From Spiribacter salinus M19-40 (lineage in GTDB: Bacteria; Pseudomonadota; Gammaproteobacteria; Nitrococcales; Nitrococcaceae): DNA of 64,000 bases. The stretch's first letter is position 1. Each line of letters begins with the position of its first letter. The DNA lies in contig NC_021291.1 of the NCBI RefSeq assembly GCF_000319575.2, positions 1,675,488-1,739,487 on the forward strand, written 5' to 3'. Shown one piece after another: positions 1 through 9,699 of this stretch. Under the pieces are notes generated by a model. The model made no database searches. It saw only the letters and a program-made list of their open reading frames with translations, and was not told the DNA's origin. Made by a program: the position numbers and the translations under genes.

Positions 1-822
1 CTGGCCGATGCGGGCGCGATACGCCAAGTCTTTTCCGAAGGGTTCGATCGGGTCATCCATCTCGCGGCCCAGGCCGGTGTGCGTTACTCGCTCGAGAACC
101 CCCAAAGCTATGTGGACAGCAACGTCACCGGCTTTTTGAACGTCTTGGAGGGCTGTCGGTACAACGCGGTCGAGCACCTCGTCTACGCCTCGACCAGCTC
201 CGTCTACGGGGCCAACACCCACATGCCGTTCACCGAGCACGAGCCAGCCGATCACCCGCTGGCCATTTATGGCGCGACCAAGCGCGCCAACGAGTTGATG
301 GCGCACAGCTATGCCCACCTCTTTGGCTTGCCGTGCACGGGCCTCCGGTTCTTTACGGTGTACGGGCCTTGGGGCCGGCCGGATATGGCGCTTTTCCTGT
401 TTACCCGCAAAATCCTGGCTGGCGAGCCGATACAGGTGTTTAACCACGGCCATCATCAGCGGGACTTCACGTTTGTCGAAGACATCGTGGAGGGCGTCAT
501 CCGGGCCTGTGACAACCCCGCCACCGGCAATCCTGATTGGGATAGCGACCACCCGGACCCAGCCACCAGCGCGGCGCCATGGCGCCTCTTCAACATCGGC
601 AATAACCAGCCGGTGCAGTTATTCCACTACATCAAGGTGCTGGAGTCCGAACTCGGCCTCGAGGCCGACATGGAGATGCTGCCGCTACAGCCTGGCGATG
701 TGCCAGACACCTGGGCCAGCGCCAAGGACCTGGAACAGGCTGTCCGCTATCAACCCGCTACCTCCGTGGAAGAGGGTATCCGGCGTTTTGTGGCGTGGTA
801 TCGCGACTACTATCAGGTTTAA
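1..822 (+). CDS. NAD-dependent UDP-glucuronate 4-epimerase-like protein, 3' part
   Basis: The frame is open to the left edge, so the N-terminal nucleotide-binding loop is outside the window; 273 residues are visible. Family marks are [11 protein letters not shown] (about residues 20-30), the catalytic YxxxK seen as YGATK, and [10 protein letters not shown] in the substrate region. These are typical of extended short-chain dehydrogenases that epimerise UDP-glucuronate or related UDP-sugars for capsule or lipopolysaccharide. The cytoplasmic enzyme converges on the phosphohexomutase gene and overlaps its stop by 4 bp; both could feed sugar-nucleotide synthesis. Exact substrate is inferred; a related UDP-glucose epimerase cannot be excluded. 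Confidence 0.85.
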   Translation: MADAGAIRQVFSEGFDRVIHLAAQAGVRYSLENPQSYVDSNVTGFLNVLEGCRYNAVEHLVYASTSSVYGANTHMPFTEHEPADHPLAIYGATKRANELMAHSYAHLFGLPCTGLRFFTVYGPWGRPDMALFLFTRKILAGEPIQVFNHGHHQRDFTFVEDIVEGVIRACDNPATGNPDWDSDHPDPATSAAPWRLFNIGNNQPVQLFHYIKVLESELGLEADMEMLPLQPGDVPDTWASAKDLEQAVRYQPATSVEEGIRRFVAWYRDYYQV

Positions 823-2615
823 ATGAAAGCGTTGCCGAGTGCTTCCAGTACCCGGTCCGCGGCGGCACGCTCGCTATCCAGATCGTTTGACCCTGCCCGA
901 CCCAGATACTCCAGGTAGATCTTTAGCTTCGGCTCCGTGCCGCTGGGCCGGATGCTGACATGATAGGTGCCGTTAGCCGGCGAGGATGTCCCAGCCGATG
1001 CGGCGAGATCAAGCTGGATCAGGTTGGTCGCCGGCAGCGGAATGGGCTCGACGTCGCTGCCATCGGGGCGGGAACGCTCCGCCGCCGCGTAATCATGGAT
1101 ACGGGTCACGCTCAGCCCGGCAAGGGTGACGGGTGGGTCATCACGCAGGGCCTGCAGGCGGGCATTCATCCGCTCATGAGCGCCCTCGCCCTCGAGTTGA
1201 ACGCTGATCTGGCGATTAATGGACAAACCGTGGCGTGCATAGAGCGCCATCAGCGTCTCATGCAGCGCCGTGCCCGCGGCCTTGGCCGCCTTGGCCATTT
1301 CGGTGACGGCCACCGCGGCAGCCACCCCATCCTTGTCACGCACCCGCGGCGTGGGGCAAAAGCCAATGGCGTCCTCGTAGGCAAAGATGAACCGGCCGCC
1401 CGCGGCTTCGCGCTGGAGCGCCCGGTGCCAGAGCCACTTAAAGCCGGTGAGTGTCTGCTCCCAATCAACGCCATGGGCCTCAGCCACGCGGCCCAGCAAG
1501 CGCGAGCTCACGACCGTGTTCATCACAAAGGCGCGAGCCGATGGCGCGGCAGCGCCGGCCGGCGAGTCGGCACTGAACGTCTCCCGCAGCAGGAAATCCG
1601 CTAGCAGCACGCCGGTCTGATCCCCCATGAGTACCTGCCAGTCTCCGGTTTGATCCGGGACCGCGACGGCCAGGCGATCGCCATCCGGATCAGTCGCGAG
1701 CGCAATGTCGGCATGGACCTCCGATGCGAGCGCGGTGAGGTGATCGAGCGCGCCCGGCTCCTCCGGGTTCGGGAAATTGACGGTGGGAAAGTCGCCATCC
1801 GGTCGCGCCTGAGCCCCCACTTCATGGAGCTCGACATTGTCTTGCGCGGCCAGTGCGGCCTTGACGAGCCCACCTGCCACGCCATGCATGGCGCTGTAGG
1901 CAACGCGAAGATGGGCGCCTTCGCTGGCCGGCGGGCGGGCAATCGCCTGGAGATACCGCTGTCGCAGGGCCTCGCCATGGACATGCCAGGCGTCATCCGG
2001 CCTTGCCTGGGGGATCACTACCGCCGTGGGCAGCGCCCCCAGGGCCTGAGCGATCCGCTCGTCAATCGGTGGGACGATCTGCGCGCCGTGAGACCAGTAC
2101 ACCTTGTAGCCCAAGTATTCCGGCGGGTTATGGCTGGCCGTGAGCACAATCCCGGCGGCGGCGCCCAATTCCCGGGTGGCAAAGGCGACCAGTGGCGTCG
2201 CCGCATAGTCATCGAAGACATGGACACCCAACTCTGCGCCCGCGACCGTCTGCGCCGCCGTCTCGGCCAGGGCCTGCGAGCCATGACGGGCGTCATAACC
2301 GATCACCACGCCCCGCTCGGCCGCATCCGGGACTTCGGCACGCAGAACATCGGCGATGACCGCAGTCACCCGCTGTATCAGACGGTGGTTCATATGCGCG
2401 GGACCGGGGCCTTTCAGGCCGCGCAGGCCGGCGGTGCCGAAGCTGAGCGGAGGCTCAAAGCAGGCGCGCAGCGCCTCGAGCTCGATGGCCTCGCCACGGG
2501 CCTGGGCCCCCTCGACGCGCTGGATGCGCGCATCCAACTCCGCGCGGGTCTCGGGGTCTGGATCCGCGTCTCGCCAGGCCTTGGCTCGGGTCAGGTTTTC
2601 GCTTGTCTCATTCAT
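819..2615 (-). CDS. alpha-D-phosphohexomutase (phosphoglucomutase/phosphomannomutase)
   Basis: A 598-residue cytoplasmic enzyme moving phosphate between C6 and C1 of hexose phosphates. The phosphoserine loop TASHNP (Ser161), the metal loop DPDGDR (about 309-314), and the C-terminal phosphate-binding [10 protein letters not shown] are all present. Length fits the longer PGM2-like branch rather than the roughly 460-residue AlgC/ManB type. It is the last gene of the minus-strand chain and its start overlaps the tpx stop by 8 bp, suggesting translational coupling. One TGGGTGTCCA element (2221-2230) is read as LGVH. Glucose versus mannose preference cannot be told from sequence. Confidence 0.9.
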   Translation of the reverse strand: MNETSENLTRAKAWRDADPDPETRAELDARIQRVEGAQARGEAIELEALRACFEPPLSFGTAGLRGLKGPGPAHMNHRLIQRVTAVIADVLRAEVPDAAERGVVIGYDARHGSQALAETAAQTVAGAELGVHVFDDYAATPLVAFATRELGAAAGIVLTASHNPPEYLGYKVYWSHGAQIVPPIDERIAQALGALPTAVVIPQARPDDAWHVHGEALRQRYLQAIARPPASEGAHLRVAYSAMHGVAGGLVKAALAAQDNVELHEVGAQARPDGDFPTVNFPNPEEPGALDHLTALASEVHADIALATDPDGDRLAVAVPDQTGDWQVLMGDQTGVLLADFLLRETFSADSPAGAAAPSARAFVMNTVVSSRLLGRVAEAHGVDWEQTLTGFKWLWHRALQREAAGGRFIFAYEDAIGFCPTPRVRDKDGVAAAVAVTEMAKAAKAAGTALHETLMALYARHGLSINRQISVQLEGEGAHERMNARLQALRDDPPVTLAGLSVTRIHDYAAAERSRPDGSDVEPIPLPATNLIQLDLAASAGTSSPANGTYHVSIRPSGTEPKLKIYLEYLGRAGSNDLDSERAAADRVLEALGNAFI

Positions 2616-3123
2616 TGCCTACGGTCGCGAGCGCGGCCAATGCCGCTTCGTAGTCCGGCTCCTGGCGGATCTCCGGGACCAGCTCCCGGTAGATCACCGA
2701 ATCGTGGGTGTCCAGTACCAGAACCGCCCGGGCGGTGAGACCCGCCATCGGGCCGTCAAGTTGCAGGACGCCATAGTCAGTCGCGAAGCGGCGGTCGCGC
2801 ATCATCGACAGGGACTCGACCGCATCAATGCCCTCAACCTCGCAAAATCGGGCCATCGCGAAGGGCAGGTCGGCCGAGATATTCAGCACCACGGTGTTCT
2901 CAAGGGCCCCGGCGCGCTGGTTGAACTGGCGGGCGGACATGGCGCAGGTGGGCGTATCAAGGCTGGGGACAATGCTGAGCACCTTGCGCAGCCCGGCGTA
3001 GTCCGCGAGCGTGACGTCGCTCAGATCCTGGCGCGTCAATTTGAAGTCCGGGGCCTTGTCGCCCACGGCCGGCAAATCGCCGTTGATGTGCACGGGCTCG
3101 CCCCGGCGGGTGATGGTGATCAT
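2608..3123 (-). CDS. tpx: thiol peroxidase Tpx (2-Cys atypical peroxiredoxin)
   Basis: A 171-residue peroxiredoxin that reduces lipid and alkyl hydroperoxides using thioredoxin. The peroxidatic cysteine sits in SLDTPTC (Cys60) and the resolving cysteine in [10 protein letters not shown] (Cys94), the spacing of Escherichia coli Tpx. A GGAG ribosome site lies 9 nt before the ATG. It follows gcvH by 35 bp and overlaps the phosphohexomutase start. The element at 2705-2714 encodes LDTH in the C-terminal part ([13 protein letters not shown]). With OxyR, Ohr and TrxA elsewhere in the window it belongs to the peroxide defence set. Confidence 0.97.
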   Translation of the reverse strand: MITITRRGEPVHINGDLPAVGDKAPDFKLTRQDLSDVTLADYAGLRKVLSIVPSLDTPTCAMSARQFNQRAGALENTVVLNISADLPFAMARFCEVEGIDAVESLSMMRDRRFATDYGVLQLDGPMAGLTARAVLVLDTHDSVIYRELVPEIRQEPDYEAALAALATVGNE

Positions 3124-3158
3124 AGGAAACGCTCCAGTCAGCGGCCCGTCGGGCCGGT

Positions 3159-3551
3159 TTATTCTTCTTCGGCGACCATGTCGGCGTAACCCTCGGCATC
3201 CAGCAGCTCGGTGAGCGCGCCGGCATCAGCCAGGGTCATGGTGAAAATCCAGCCCTCGCCGTACGGGTCGGAATTGATTAACTCGGGCTCATCGCTCAGG
3301 CGCTCGTTCTTGCCCGTCACTTCGCCGTCCACCGGCGCGTAAATATCCGAGGCAGCCTTTACCGATTCGACCACCGCACAGGCCGCGCCCGCCTCGACCG
3401 TGCCCTCACCCTCGGGCAACTCGACAAACACCAGATCCCCCAGCGAGGCCTGGGCATGCTCGGTAATCCCGACGGTGACGTGGCCATCACCCTCATCGCG
3501 CACCCACTCGTGGGTCGCGGTGTATTTAAGATCCGCGGGAATGTCACTCAT
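3159..3551 (-). CDS. gcvH: glycine cleavage system H protein
   Basis: A 130-residue lipoyl carrier shuttling the aminomethyl group between GcvP, GcvT and lipoamide dehydrogenase. The lipoylated lysine is Lys65 in [10 protein letters not shown]. An upstream extension of the frame exists, but the start at 3551 gives the usual family N-terminus ([16 protein letters not shown]) and overlaps the ubiH stop by 8 bp. In E. coli ubiH is followed by ubiI and then gcvTHP; here only gcvH follows, so gcvT and gcvP must be elsewhere if the pathway is complete. The C-terminus is acidic (MVAEEE). Confidence 0.97.
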   Translation of the reverse strand: MSDIPADLKYTATHEWVRDEGDGHVTVGITEHAQASLGDLVFVELPEGEGTVEAGAACAVVESVKAASDIYAPVDGEVTGKNERLSDEPELINSDPYGEGWIFTMTLADAGALTELLDAEGYADMVAEEE

Positions 3552-4845
3552 TTTGGTTCTCTCGTCGCTCCATGGAAGGTGAGGGGGATTGGCAAAGGGT
3601 GGGCACATTGCCCGCGGCGCCGGTGGCCTGCTTGAGCAGGTAGCGCCGGGCGGGCGGGAACAGATCCAGCGCCGTCAATCCCAGATTACGGGCGGCCACC
3701 AGCGGCAGGCATTCGTTGGAAAAGAGCCGGACCAGTCCATCGGTAAACGTGAAGGTGCGCCGGTAGTCGCTCTGCCGCGCCTGCGCGTAGTGGTTGAGGA
3801 CCTCGGGATCGCCCGGGTCGATCGCCGACGCTGGGGCGTCGACCCGGGGATCGACGGAGACCGCGCCAAGGGCTTCGGCCAGCGCGGCTACGTCCCGCAG
3901 GGCCAGGTTCAGCCCCTGGCCTGCTACCGGGTGTAGCGCGTGCGCGGCGTTGCCGAGGATCACGGCGCGCTCGGTGGCAAAGGCCTCCGCCGTGACGGCG
4001 GCCAAGGGATAGACCGAGCGCGAACCAACCGATTCCAGGCGACCGAGGCGCCAGCCAAAGGCGGCCTGAAGCTCGGCAAGAAACGTGACGTCATCCCAGG
4101 TTTGTGCCGCCGTCTCCGCTTCGTCATGGGGCAGCGTCCAGACCAATGACACGGTCTCATCCCGGCTCGGCAGCAGGGCCAGCGGGCCGTCCGGGGTAAA
4201 GCGCTCGTAGGCAACGCCGCCATGGGGCCGTTCCGTGCGCAGGTTCGCGATGATCGCGCTCTGGCCGTAATCCCGGGCATGCGTGCCAACACCGAGGGCC
4301 TCCCGGGTCGCTGAATGCATGCCATCGGCCACCACCAGCAGGCGGGTGTTCAAGGTGATCTCACCGGCCTCCGTCCCCACGCGCACCTTGCGGCCCATCG
4401 GCCGGACATCTGCCTCGGCACCGTCCATTAAAACGTGGGTGTCCAGTATCTCGGCGGGACAAAAAAGCGTGGCGGCCTCGGCCAGCGCGGGCTGCAGCGC
4501 GTCACCCAGCACGCGGTTGGGTGCCACGTGACCGAGTGCGGGCAGCCCCTCTTCCTCGGCACGCAGGCGCGTGAAGCCGCCATGGCCCCGGTCAGAGACA
4601 TGGATCTGGCGAATGGGCGTCGCGCCTGATTCGATGGCATCCCATACGCCAAGGCGCTCGAAAAAGCGTCGCGAGGTTGGCGCAAGGGCGGTCTGGCGGT
4701 CGTCAAAACTCGGCTGTTGGGTGGCCTCGGCCGGTACGGGCTCGACCACGGCGACCTGCAGCCCGCTGCCCCGCAAGGCCAGTGCCAGGCTCGCGCCCAC
4801 CAGCCCGCCACCGGCGATGAGAACATCAAAATCCATCGTCTTCAT
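3544..4845 (-). CDS. ubiH: UbiH-family FAD-dependent ubiquinone biosynthesis hydroxylase
   Basis: A 433-residue flavoprotein monooxygenase of ubiquinone ring hydroxylation, probably membrane-associated. The N-terminal FAD motif [14 protein letters not shown], the UbiH-type segment [17 protein letters not shown] and the second FAD motif [18 protein letters not shown] are present. Position directly after pepP (4-bp ATGA overlap) matches E. coli ygfB-pepP-ubiH and supports UbiH over the paralogue UbiI, which is not seen here. The element at 4436-4445 encodes LDTH in a mid-protein loop ([11 protein letters not shown]). Confidence 0.92.
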   Translation of the reverse strand: MKTMDFDVLIAGGGLVGASLALALRGSGLQVAVVEPVPAEATQQPSFDDRQTALAPTSRRFFERLGVWDAIESGATPIRQIHVSDRGHGGFTRLRAEEEGLPALGHVAPNRVLGDALQPALAEAATLFCPAEILDTHVLMDGAEADVRPMGRKVRVGTEAGEITLNTRLLVVADGMHSATREALGVGTHARDYGQSAIIANLRTERPHGGVAYERFTPDGPLALLPSRDETVSLVWTLPHDEAETAAQTWDDVTFLAELQAAFGWRLGRLESVGSRSVYPLAAVTAEAFATERAVILGNAAHALHPVAGQGLNLALRDVAALAEALGAVSVDPRVDAPASAIDPGDPEVLNHYAQARQSDYRRTFTFTDGLVRLFSNECLPLVAARNLGLTALDLFPPARRYLLKQATGAAGNVPTLCQSPSPSMERRENQNE

Positions 4846-6161
4846 GGTACCGCCATGGCCGCTTCAATCACGTCGGGGTCTTTTGGCACTGCCTCGGTCA
4901 GGTTTTCGTGGCCGGTGCGGGTAATCACGCAGTTATCCTCGATGCGCACGCCAATCCCCTGCCAGCGCGCATCCACCGGGCTGCCTGGCGGGATATAGAG
5001 CCCCGGCTCAACGGTGAGCACCATGCCGGGCTCAAGCTCGCGCCAATGGCCGTCCACCTTGTAATCCCCCACATCATGGACGTCCATGCCAAGCCAGTGC
5101 CCCGTGCGATGCATGAAAAACGGCCGATAGGCGCCACGCTCGATCACGTCATCCAGATCGCCCTCGAGTAGCCCCAGATCGAGCAGACCCGCGGCAATGA
5201 CGCGCGTGGCCGCCTCATGGCCTGCATTCCAGTGCGCACCGGGACGGACGTGTTCGAGGGCGGCGGCCTGGGCCGCCAGCACGATGTCATAGATCGCCCG
5301 TTGTTCCGCCGTGTACCGGCCATTAATGGGCAGCGTGCGGGTGATGTCCGCCGCGTAACCGCCGAGCTCCATGCCGGCGTCGATCAGAATCATCTCGCCA
5401 TCCTGCAGCTCGGCGTCGTTCGCGATGTAGTGCAGCACGCAGGCGTTCGCCCCGCTGCCGGTAATCGTCGGATAGGCTGGCTCACCATTGTGGCGGCGGA
5501 AGTCATAGAGAAGCTCGGCCTCGATTTCGTATTCCTTGAGGCCCGGGCGCAGCACGCCGAGCAGCCGCTGGTGGGCAGCGGCGCTGATGCGCGCGGCCTC
5601 GCGCAGGCGGGCGATCTCGGCCCGGGATTTAATCAGGCGCATTTCGTGGACGACATGCTCTAAGGAGACATATTCCAGCGGGGCCTTCACGCCCGCCCGC
5701 GCCCGGGCACGCAGGGCATTCACCCAGCCGATCAGGCGCTGGTCAAAATCCGGGTCCGCCCCCATGGCGCAGTAGAGCTGCTCTCGGCCCTCCATGAGCC
5801 CGGGGAGGATGTCGTCAATATCATCGATGGGGAAGGCATCATCCGCACCATAGTGCTCGACGGCCGCGGCCTGACCGATGGTGCGGCCCTCCCAGGTCTC
5901 GCGCTGGGGGTCACGCTCTCGCGAGAACAACAGGTACTGGCCCTGCGGCCGACCCGGCACCAGCACGGCGACGGCATCCGGCTCGTTAAAGCCGGTGAGG
6001 TAGAGGAAGTCGCTGTCCTGGCGATAGGGGTGCTGCACATCCCGATTACGCGGGCGCTCCGGGGCAGCGGCGATCACCGCAATGCCATTGTCGCCCACAT
6101 GTGCCATGAGGGTGTCGCGGCGCCGGGCGTGCTCAGCGGGCTCCATACGCGGCGTCATCAC
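4842..6161 (-). CDS. pepP: Xaa-Pro aminopeptidase (aminopeptidase P)
   Basis: A 439-residue cytoplasmic metallopeptidase releasing the N-terminal residue before proline. It has the AMP_N domain followed by the pita-bread fold. The five metal ligands are visible: Asp261 (LIDAGMEL), Asp272 (YAADITR), His355 (HRTGHWLG), Glu385 (TVEPGLY) and Glu408 (RIEDN). Length equals the E. coli enzyme class. It overlaps ygfB and ubiH by 4 bp each, so the three are probably co-translated. Confidence 0.97.
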   Translation of the reverse strand: MMTPRMEPAEHARRRDTLMAHVGDNGIAVIAAAPERPRNRDVQHPYRQDSDFLYLTGFNEPDAVAVLVPGRPQGQYLLFSRERDPQRETWEGRTIGQAAAVEHYGADDAFPIDDIDDILPGLMEGREQLYCAMGADPDFDQRLIGWVNALRARARAGVKAPLEYVSLEHVVHEMRLIKSRAEIARLREAARISAAAHQRLLGVLRPGLKEYEIEAELLYDFRRHNGEPAYPTITGSGANACVLHYIANDAELQDGEMILIDAGMELGGYAADITRTLPINGRYTAEQRAIYDIVLAAQAAALEHVRPGAHWNAGHEAATRVIAAGLLDLGLLEGDLDDVIERGAYRPFFMHRTGHWLGMDVHDVGDYKVDGHWRELEPGMVLTVEPGLYIPPGSPVDARWQGIGVRIEDNCVITRTGHENLTEAVPKDPDVIEAAMAVP

Positions 6162-6751
6162 GGCACAAACTCCGACCCGGGCGCGGTGCCGCCATCCACG
6201 GGCTGACTGGAAGAAGGCAGCGCGGTGTGTTCGCGCACCAGCAGCGTCGCGGCCCGCAGGTATTCCACCAGCTCGGTGTAGGCGATCTCGCTGTCCTCGT
6301 CGCTCTCCGCGTCTGTATCAATGCGGGCGATCTCGGTCAGATCGTTCACCACTTCGTTGGCCTCGCGGGGCAGCTCGGCGGGGTCGTGACCGCCCGCCAT
6401 TCCCAGCCCGAACAAAAACCCCTCGCACCAGCGCCCGAGCGCCGTCGCCCGCTCCGGCAGATCGGCCTCGTCATCAGGCAGCAGGGGTTCAAACTCGAGA
6501 CTGTCGTTCTCAAGTCGATCACGGGTGTCGTGGTAGAGCTGAGTCAGGGCCTCGAGCACCTCGCGGGCGGGCTCACCCTTGGGCGAGAGCCCCTCCAGGA
6601 CCTGGGCGATCCAGCGGGCGGCCTCCGGCTCGTTGGGGCTGCAGAAAAGCCCGCAGAGCATGCCCTGGGCTTCGGCCGCTGAAACATTGGCATCGACCGC
6701 CGCCAGGGCCGCGGTGAGTTCGGTGTAGCGTTCAGGATCGTTCATGGGCAT
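6158..6751 (-). CDS. ygfB: YgfB/UPF0149 family protein
   Basis: A 197-residue acidic cytoplasmic protein of the UPF0149 (YecA/YgfB) family. The N-terminal DANVSAAEAQGMLCGLFC and central FLFGLGMAGG stretches are family marks. It heads the ygfB-pepP-ubiH operon as in E. coli. Biochemical role is not established; in Pseudomonas the homologue affects antibiotic resistance regulation. An in-frame ATG two codons downstream (6745) is an equally possible start; neither has a clear ribosome site. Confidence 0.88.
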   Translation of the reverse strand: MPMNDPERYTELTAALAAVDANVSAAEAQGMLCGLFCSPNEPEAARWIAQVLEGLSPKGEPAREVLEALTQLYHDTRDRLENDSLEFEPLLPDDEADLPERATALGRWCEGFLFGLGMAGGHDPAELPREANEVVNDLTEIARIDTDAESDEDSEIAYTELVEYLRAATLLVREHTALPSSSQPVDGGTAPGSEFVP

Positions 6752-6754
6752 ATT

Positions 6755-6770
6755 CTAGCATTCGTGCTAG
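6755..6770. promoter_or_regulatory. perfect 6-bp inverted repeat with TTCG loop between divergent genes
   Basis: CTAGCA-TTCG-TGCTAG lies in the 49-bp gap between the start of ygfB (minus) and the coiled-coil gene (plus). It could be an operator shared by both promoters or an RNA hairpin in one leader. No regulator is identified. Confidence 0.35.
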
Positions 6771-6800
6771 GCTCCAGAGCATTCGACGGGGGCGCTTCAA

Positions 6801-7016
6801 GTGGTTGATTCGGTTACTGAACAGGTCATTCAGCTCGAGCAGCGGGTCGATCGGCTCATGCGGCTGTGCGATCAGTTGCGCGATGAAAACCGGGTATTGC
6901 TTAACGCCCAGGAATCACTGAATGCCGAGCGGGCCGCGCTACTCGATAAGAACGAGACCGCGCGGGCGCGGCTAGAGGCAATGATCAGCCGTCTGAAAGC
7001 CCTGGAGCAGAGCTGA
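6801..7016 (+). CDS. short coiled-coil protein, TIGR02449 type (ZapB-like)
   Basis: A 71-residue, almost wholly helical protein with heptad leucines (VIQLEQRVDRLMRLCDQLR onward) and no membrane segment. Small coiled-coil proteins of this type sit directly before zapA in many gammaproteobacteria and resemble ZapB, so a link to the cell-division ring is likely but inferred. The start is GTG. Its TGA overlaps the zapA ATG by one base (TGATG), arguing for coupled translation. Confidence 0.8.
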   Translation: MVDSVTEQVIQLEQRVDRLMRLCDQLRDENRVLLNAQESLNAERAALLDKNETARARLEAMISRLKALEQS

Positions 7017-7327
7017 TGAGTGAGCCTGTCAAAGTCCACATCCTCGATCGCGAATTCATGGTGGCAGCGCCACCCGAAGAACGTGATGGCCTGCTCGCCT
7101 CGGCCCGGCAGCTCGATGCGCGTATGCGGGAAATCCGGGATGCCGGCAAGATCGTGGGCATTGATCGCATCGCCATCATGGCCGCGCTCAACCTGACCCA
7201 CGAACTCCTCGAGGCGCAGCAAACCGTGGCGGGCAGTGGTGAGGTGCAGGGTCGGCTTGAGCAACTGGATCAGACCATCAGCGACTATCTCGACAGTGTC
7301 GACATCCCCGCAGAATTGCGGCGCTGA
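7016..7327 (+). CDS. zapA: cell division protein ZapA
   Basis: A 103-residue FtsZ-ring stabiliser. The N-terminal EPVKVHILDREFMVAAP strand region and the long C-terminal coiled coil (IMAALNLTHELLEAQQ and onward) match ZapA. Position before 6S RNA and the formyl-THF cyclo-ligase gene is the standard gammaproteobacterial order zapA-ssrS-ygfA. Translation is probably coupled to the upstream coiled-coil gene. Confidence 0.93.
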   Translation: MSEPVKVHILDREFMVAAPPEERDGLLASARQLDARMREIRDAGKIVGIDRIAIMAALNLTHELLEAQQTVAGSGEVQGRLEQLDQTISDYLDSVDIPAELRR

Positions 7328-7382
7328 TCACAGCCCGCCTGCGAAAGCGCTGGACGTGTCACGGTGCGGTATGCAGACTGTT

Positions 7383-7580
7383 CTAAGGTTACCTGCGGCG
7401 TTCGATGACGGGCATTTTGCATTCTTGACCCTACAATCATGCGCCTCAGGGGAGACGTTGGTAGTGGTGCTGGTGTGCACGTCCGCCTCTGGCGGAAAGC
7501 CTAAGGCATCACTCGCCCTCCCCGACCTGAACCAGAGGGTTCAAGGGCGTTGTCCGAACGGCGCTGTGGGTAACCGCTAT
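7383..7580 (+). ncRNA. ssrS: 6S RNA
   Basis: The 267-bp gap between zapA and the cyclo-ligase gene holds a 6S RNA. The diagnostic 3' arm GAACCAGAGGGTTCAAGGG (about 7529-7547) matches the E. coli arm that contains GGGTTCAAGGG. The ends close into a stem: GGTTACC (7387-7393) with GGTAACC (7569-7575), continued by GTTCG (7400-7404) with CGAAC (7555-7559). The RNA mimics an open promoter and binds sigma-70 RNA polymerase in stationary phase. Ends are approximate, set from the closing stem; length about 190-200 nt fits the family. Confidence 0.9.
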
Positions 7581-7594
7581 TCATTCGCTCTGTC

Positions 7595-8233
7595 ATGACG
7601 CGCGAACCGCGCGATCCCGCCACGGCCGCCCACAAACAAGCCCTGCGTCAGTCGCTGCGGGCCGCCCGCCGAGCTGTGCGCGGCCGTGCGGCAGCGCAGG
7701 CCGCCGCCGCTCTCACCTGGCGTGTTCAACACCTGCCTATCTGGCAACGCGCGCGCGTGGTGGGCCTGTTCCTCTCCGGCGATGGCGAGATCGAGACAAC
7801 CGCGCTCATTCACGCCGCCCATCAGGCAGGCAAGCACGTCGCCCTGCCGGTTATCCGGCCACCGCGGGGTCAGCGTGGACGGCGGGCCGTCCTTCAGCAG
7901 GGGGCGTTGGTGTTTCGTGACTACCAACCCGGCGATGCCCTCCGTCCGGGGTGGCTTGGCATTCCCGAACCCATCCGGACACACCGGCGGGTCATTCCAC
8001 TCAATACACTCGATCTGCTGTTGATGCCACTGGTCGGGTTCGATGACCAGGGTCATCGCCTGGGCATGGGCGGTGGCTTCTACGACCGCACATTGGCGGC
8101 GCGGACCCGGTTTCGCCGCCCGCGTCTGGTGGGCATTGCCCATGCCTGCCAGCAAGTGTCCGCGCTGCCTTCAGAGCCCTGGGATCAGCCGCTTGAGGCC
8201 TGTGTCACGGACCAGCGCACGCTCACGTGGTAG
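7595..8233 (+). CDS. fau: 5-formyltetrahydrofolate cyclo-ligase
   Basis: A 212-residue ATP-dependent enzyme turning 5-formyl-THF into 5,10-methenyl-THF (YgfA family). The C-terminal LLLMPLVGFDDQGHRLGMG followed by GGFYDR is the family signature of the folate site, and the N-terminus is basic as usual. It lies directly downstream of 6S RNA; in E. coli the two are co-transcribed. Together with thyA and folA in the window it belongs to one-carbon metabolism. Confidence 0.95.
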   Translation: MTREPRDPATAAHKQALRQSLRAARRAVRGRAAAQAAAALTWRVQHLPIWQRARVVGLFLSGDGEIETTALIHAAHQAGKHVALPVIRPPRGQRGRRAVLQQGALVFRDYQPGDALRPGWLGIPEPIRTHRRVIPLNTLDLLLMPLVGFDDQGHRLGMGGGFYDRTLAARTRFRRPRLVGIAHACQQVSALPSEPWDQPLEACVTDQRTLTW

Positions 8234-8278
8234 GCTGTCTCCCTAATTCAGCGTAGAAACACGGAGTTGGGCGGGGCG

Positions 8279-8749
8279 ATGGCATACTGGCTGATGAAAT
8301 CCGAACCGGATGTCTACGGGATCGATCATCTGGCCGCCGAGCCTGATGGCGTTGAGCACTGGGATGGCATTCGTAACTATCAGGTCCGGAACATGTTTCG
8401 GGACCAGTTCCGCATCGGCGACCAGGCGTTTTTCTATCACTCCAACACCAAGGTGCCGGGCATTGTTGGGGTCATGGAGGTCGTCAGTGAGGCCTATCCC
8501 GATCACACCGCCTTCGAACCCGGCAAGTACTACGACCCCAAAAGCGACCCGGACAATCCCCGCTGGCTCATGGTGGATGTCCGCTACCTGCGCCATACCC
8601 GCCGGGTGATCACGCTCGCGGAACTCAAAGCCGATCCCGCACTCTCAGATATGGCCCTTGTGCGCCGCGGCAATCGCCTGTCCGTGATGCCGGTCACCAA
8701 TGACCAATGGGCCCATATTCTCGAGATGGAGAAGCGGGATGCCGAATAA
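8279..8749 (+). CDS. EVE domain protein
   Basis: A 156-residue protein beginning MAYWLMKSEPDVYGID, the typical start of EVE (thymocyte nuclear protein 1-like) proteins, which are PUA-related folds thought to bind modified bases. GIRNYQVRNMFRD and FYHSNTKVPGIVGV are further family marks. GGAG at 8263-8266 precedes the ATG by 12 nt. Commonly found beside the cyclo-ligase gene in gammaproteobacteria. Its physiological ligand is unknown. It overlaps the next start by 11 bp. Confidence 0.9.
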   Translation: MAYWLMKSEPDVYGIDHLAAEPDGVEHWDGIRNYQVRNMFRDQFRIGDQAFFYHSNTKVPGIVGVMEVVSEAYPDHTAFEPGKYYDPKSDPDNPRWLMVDVRYLRHTRRVITLAELKADPALSDMALVRRGNRLSVMPVTNDQWAHILEMEKRDAE

Positions 8750-9680
8750 AGACAACACACCGGCGCGCCGCAGTCACCCGCTGAGCGCGCTGATCGACGC
8801 CATTCCTTTAACAGCGCTAATCGCCATCCTGGCACTGTGGTGGCTGGGCTGGCCAGGCATTGCCAATAGCGACGGCGAGACCCCACCCCTTGTGCCGGTG
8901 ACAGCGAGCAGCGCCGCGCAGCTGGAGCGCACCTTCGAGCGTGCCGATTACGGCTGGCCGACACAGCAGGTACCACCCCTCACCTTGCAGGCCTTTCCGG
9001 CGGATCTCTCGAGTGTTGATGCGGATTTGCGTAAGTCGCTGTTCTTTCGTTCTGTATTGCCCATCGTGCTCGCTGAAAATGAGCGGATCCGTGATCAGCG
9101 CCAGCAGCTTTTCCAGGCCTTAGGCGAGGGGCTACCAGCCCAGCGGCGCATCAACATCATCAGCGATCTGGCCGAGGAATATGGCGTTGAGGGCGAGCCA
9201 CTCGAGCCAGCAACCTGGCAGGCGCTAAAAAAACGGGTGAACACCGTGCCCGTGGCGCTGGCGCTGGCGCAGGCTGCCAAGGAGAGCGGCTGGGGAACGT
9301 CCCGGTTCGCCCTCGAAGGCAACAACCTCTTTGGTGAGTGGACGTGGAAAGCGCGACTCGGGCTCGTTCCCGAAGACCGGGCCGAGGGAGCGAGCCATTA
9401 TGTCCGGGTCTTCGATAACCTGCGTCATTCCGTGCGCAGTTACCTGAACAACCTGAACAGTCATGATGCCTATGGCCAGTTCCGCACGTTGCGAGCACAG
9501 GCTGGCGATTCCGGACAAGCGATGTCACCCGAGCTGATGACCGCCGGGCTCGAGAACTATTCAGAGCGGGGCTGGGCTTATGTCGAGGACATCCGCTTGA
9601 TGATCCAGAGCGAACGGCTTACCGAGGTGGCCGCTGGCGCGGAGTTGACGCTCGATCCCTCGCAGGTCGCGCTGCGCTGA
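8739..9680 (+). CDS. membrane-anchored glucosaminidase-domain protein (Bax-like)
   Basis: A 313-residue protein with one N-terminal membrane helix (LTALIAILALWWLGWPGI) and a C-terminal N-acetylglucosaminidase domain of the Bax/FlgJ type. ALAQAAKESGWGTSRFA contains the catalytic-glutamate region, followed by NNLFGEWTW and SVRSYLNNLNSH. It likely acts on peptidoglycan in the periplasm. The start at 8739 lies inside the end of the EVE gene with GGAG 8 nt before it. Substrate specificity is inferred. Confidence 0.85.
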   Translation: MPNKDNTPARRSHPLSALIDAIPLTALIAILALWWLGWPGIANSDGETPPLVPVTASSAAQLERTFERADYGWPTQQVPPLTLQAFPADLSSVDADLRKSLFFRSVLPIVLAENERIRDQRQQLFQALGEGLPAQRRINIISDLAEEYGVEGEPLEPATWQALKKRVNTVPVALALAQAAKESGWGTSRFALEGNNLFGEWTWKARLGLVPEDRAEGASHYVRVFDNLRHSVRSYLNNLNSHDAYGQFRTLRAQAGDSGQAMSPELMTAGLENYSERGWAYVEDIRLMIQSERLTEVAAGAELTLDPSQVALR

Positions 9681-9699
9681 GCCGCTCGGCAAACGATGC

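Noticed and set aside
7432..7437. TACAAT as a promoter -10 inside the zapA-fau gap
   Set aside because: It lies within the predicted 6S RNA, lacks a -35 at suitable distance, and is better explained as part of the central bubble region.
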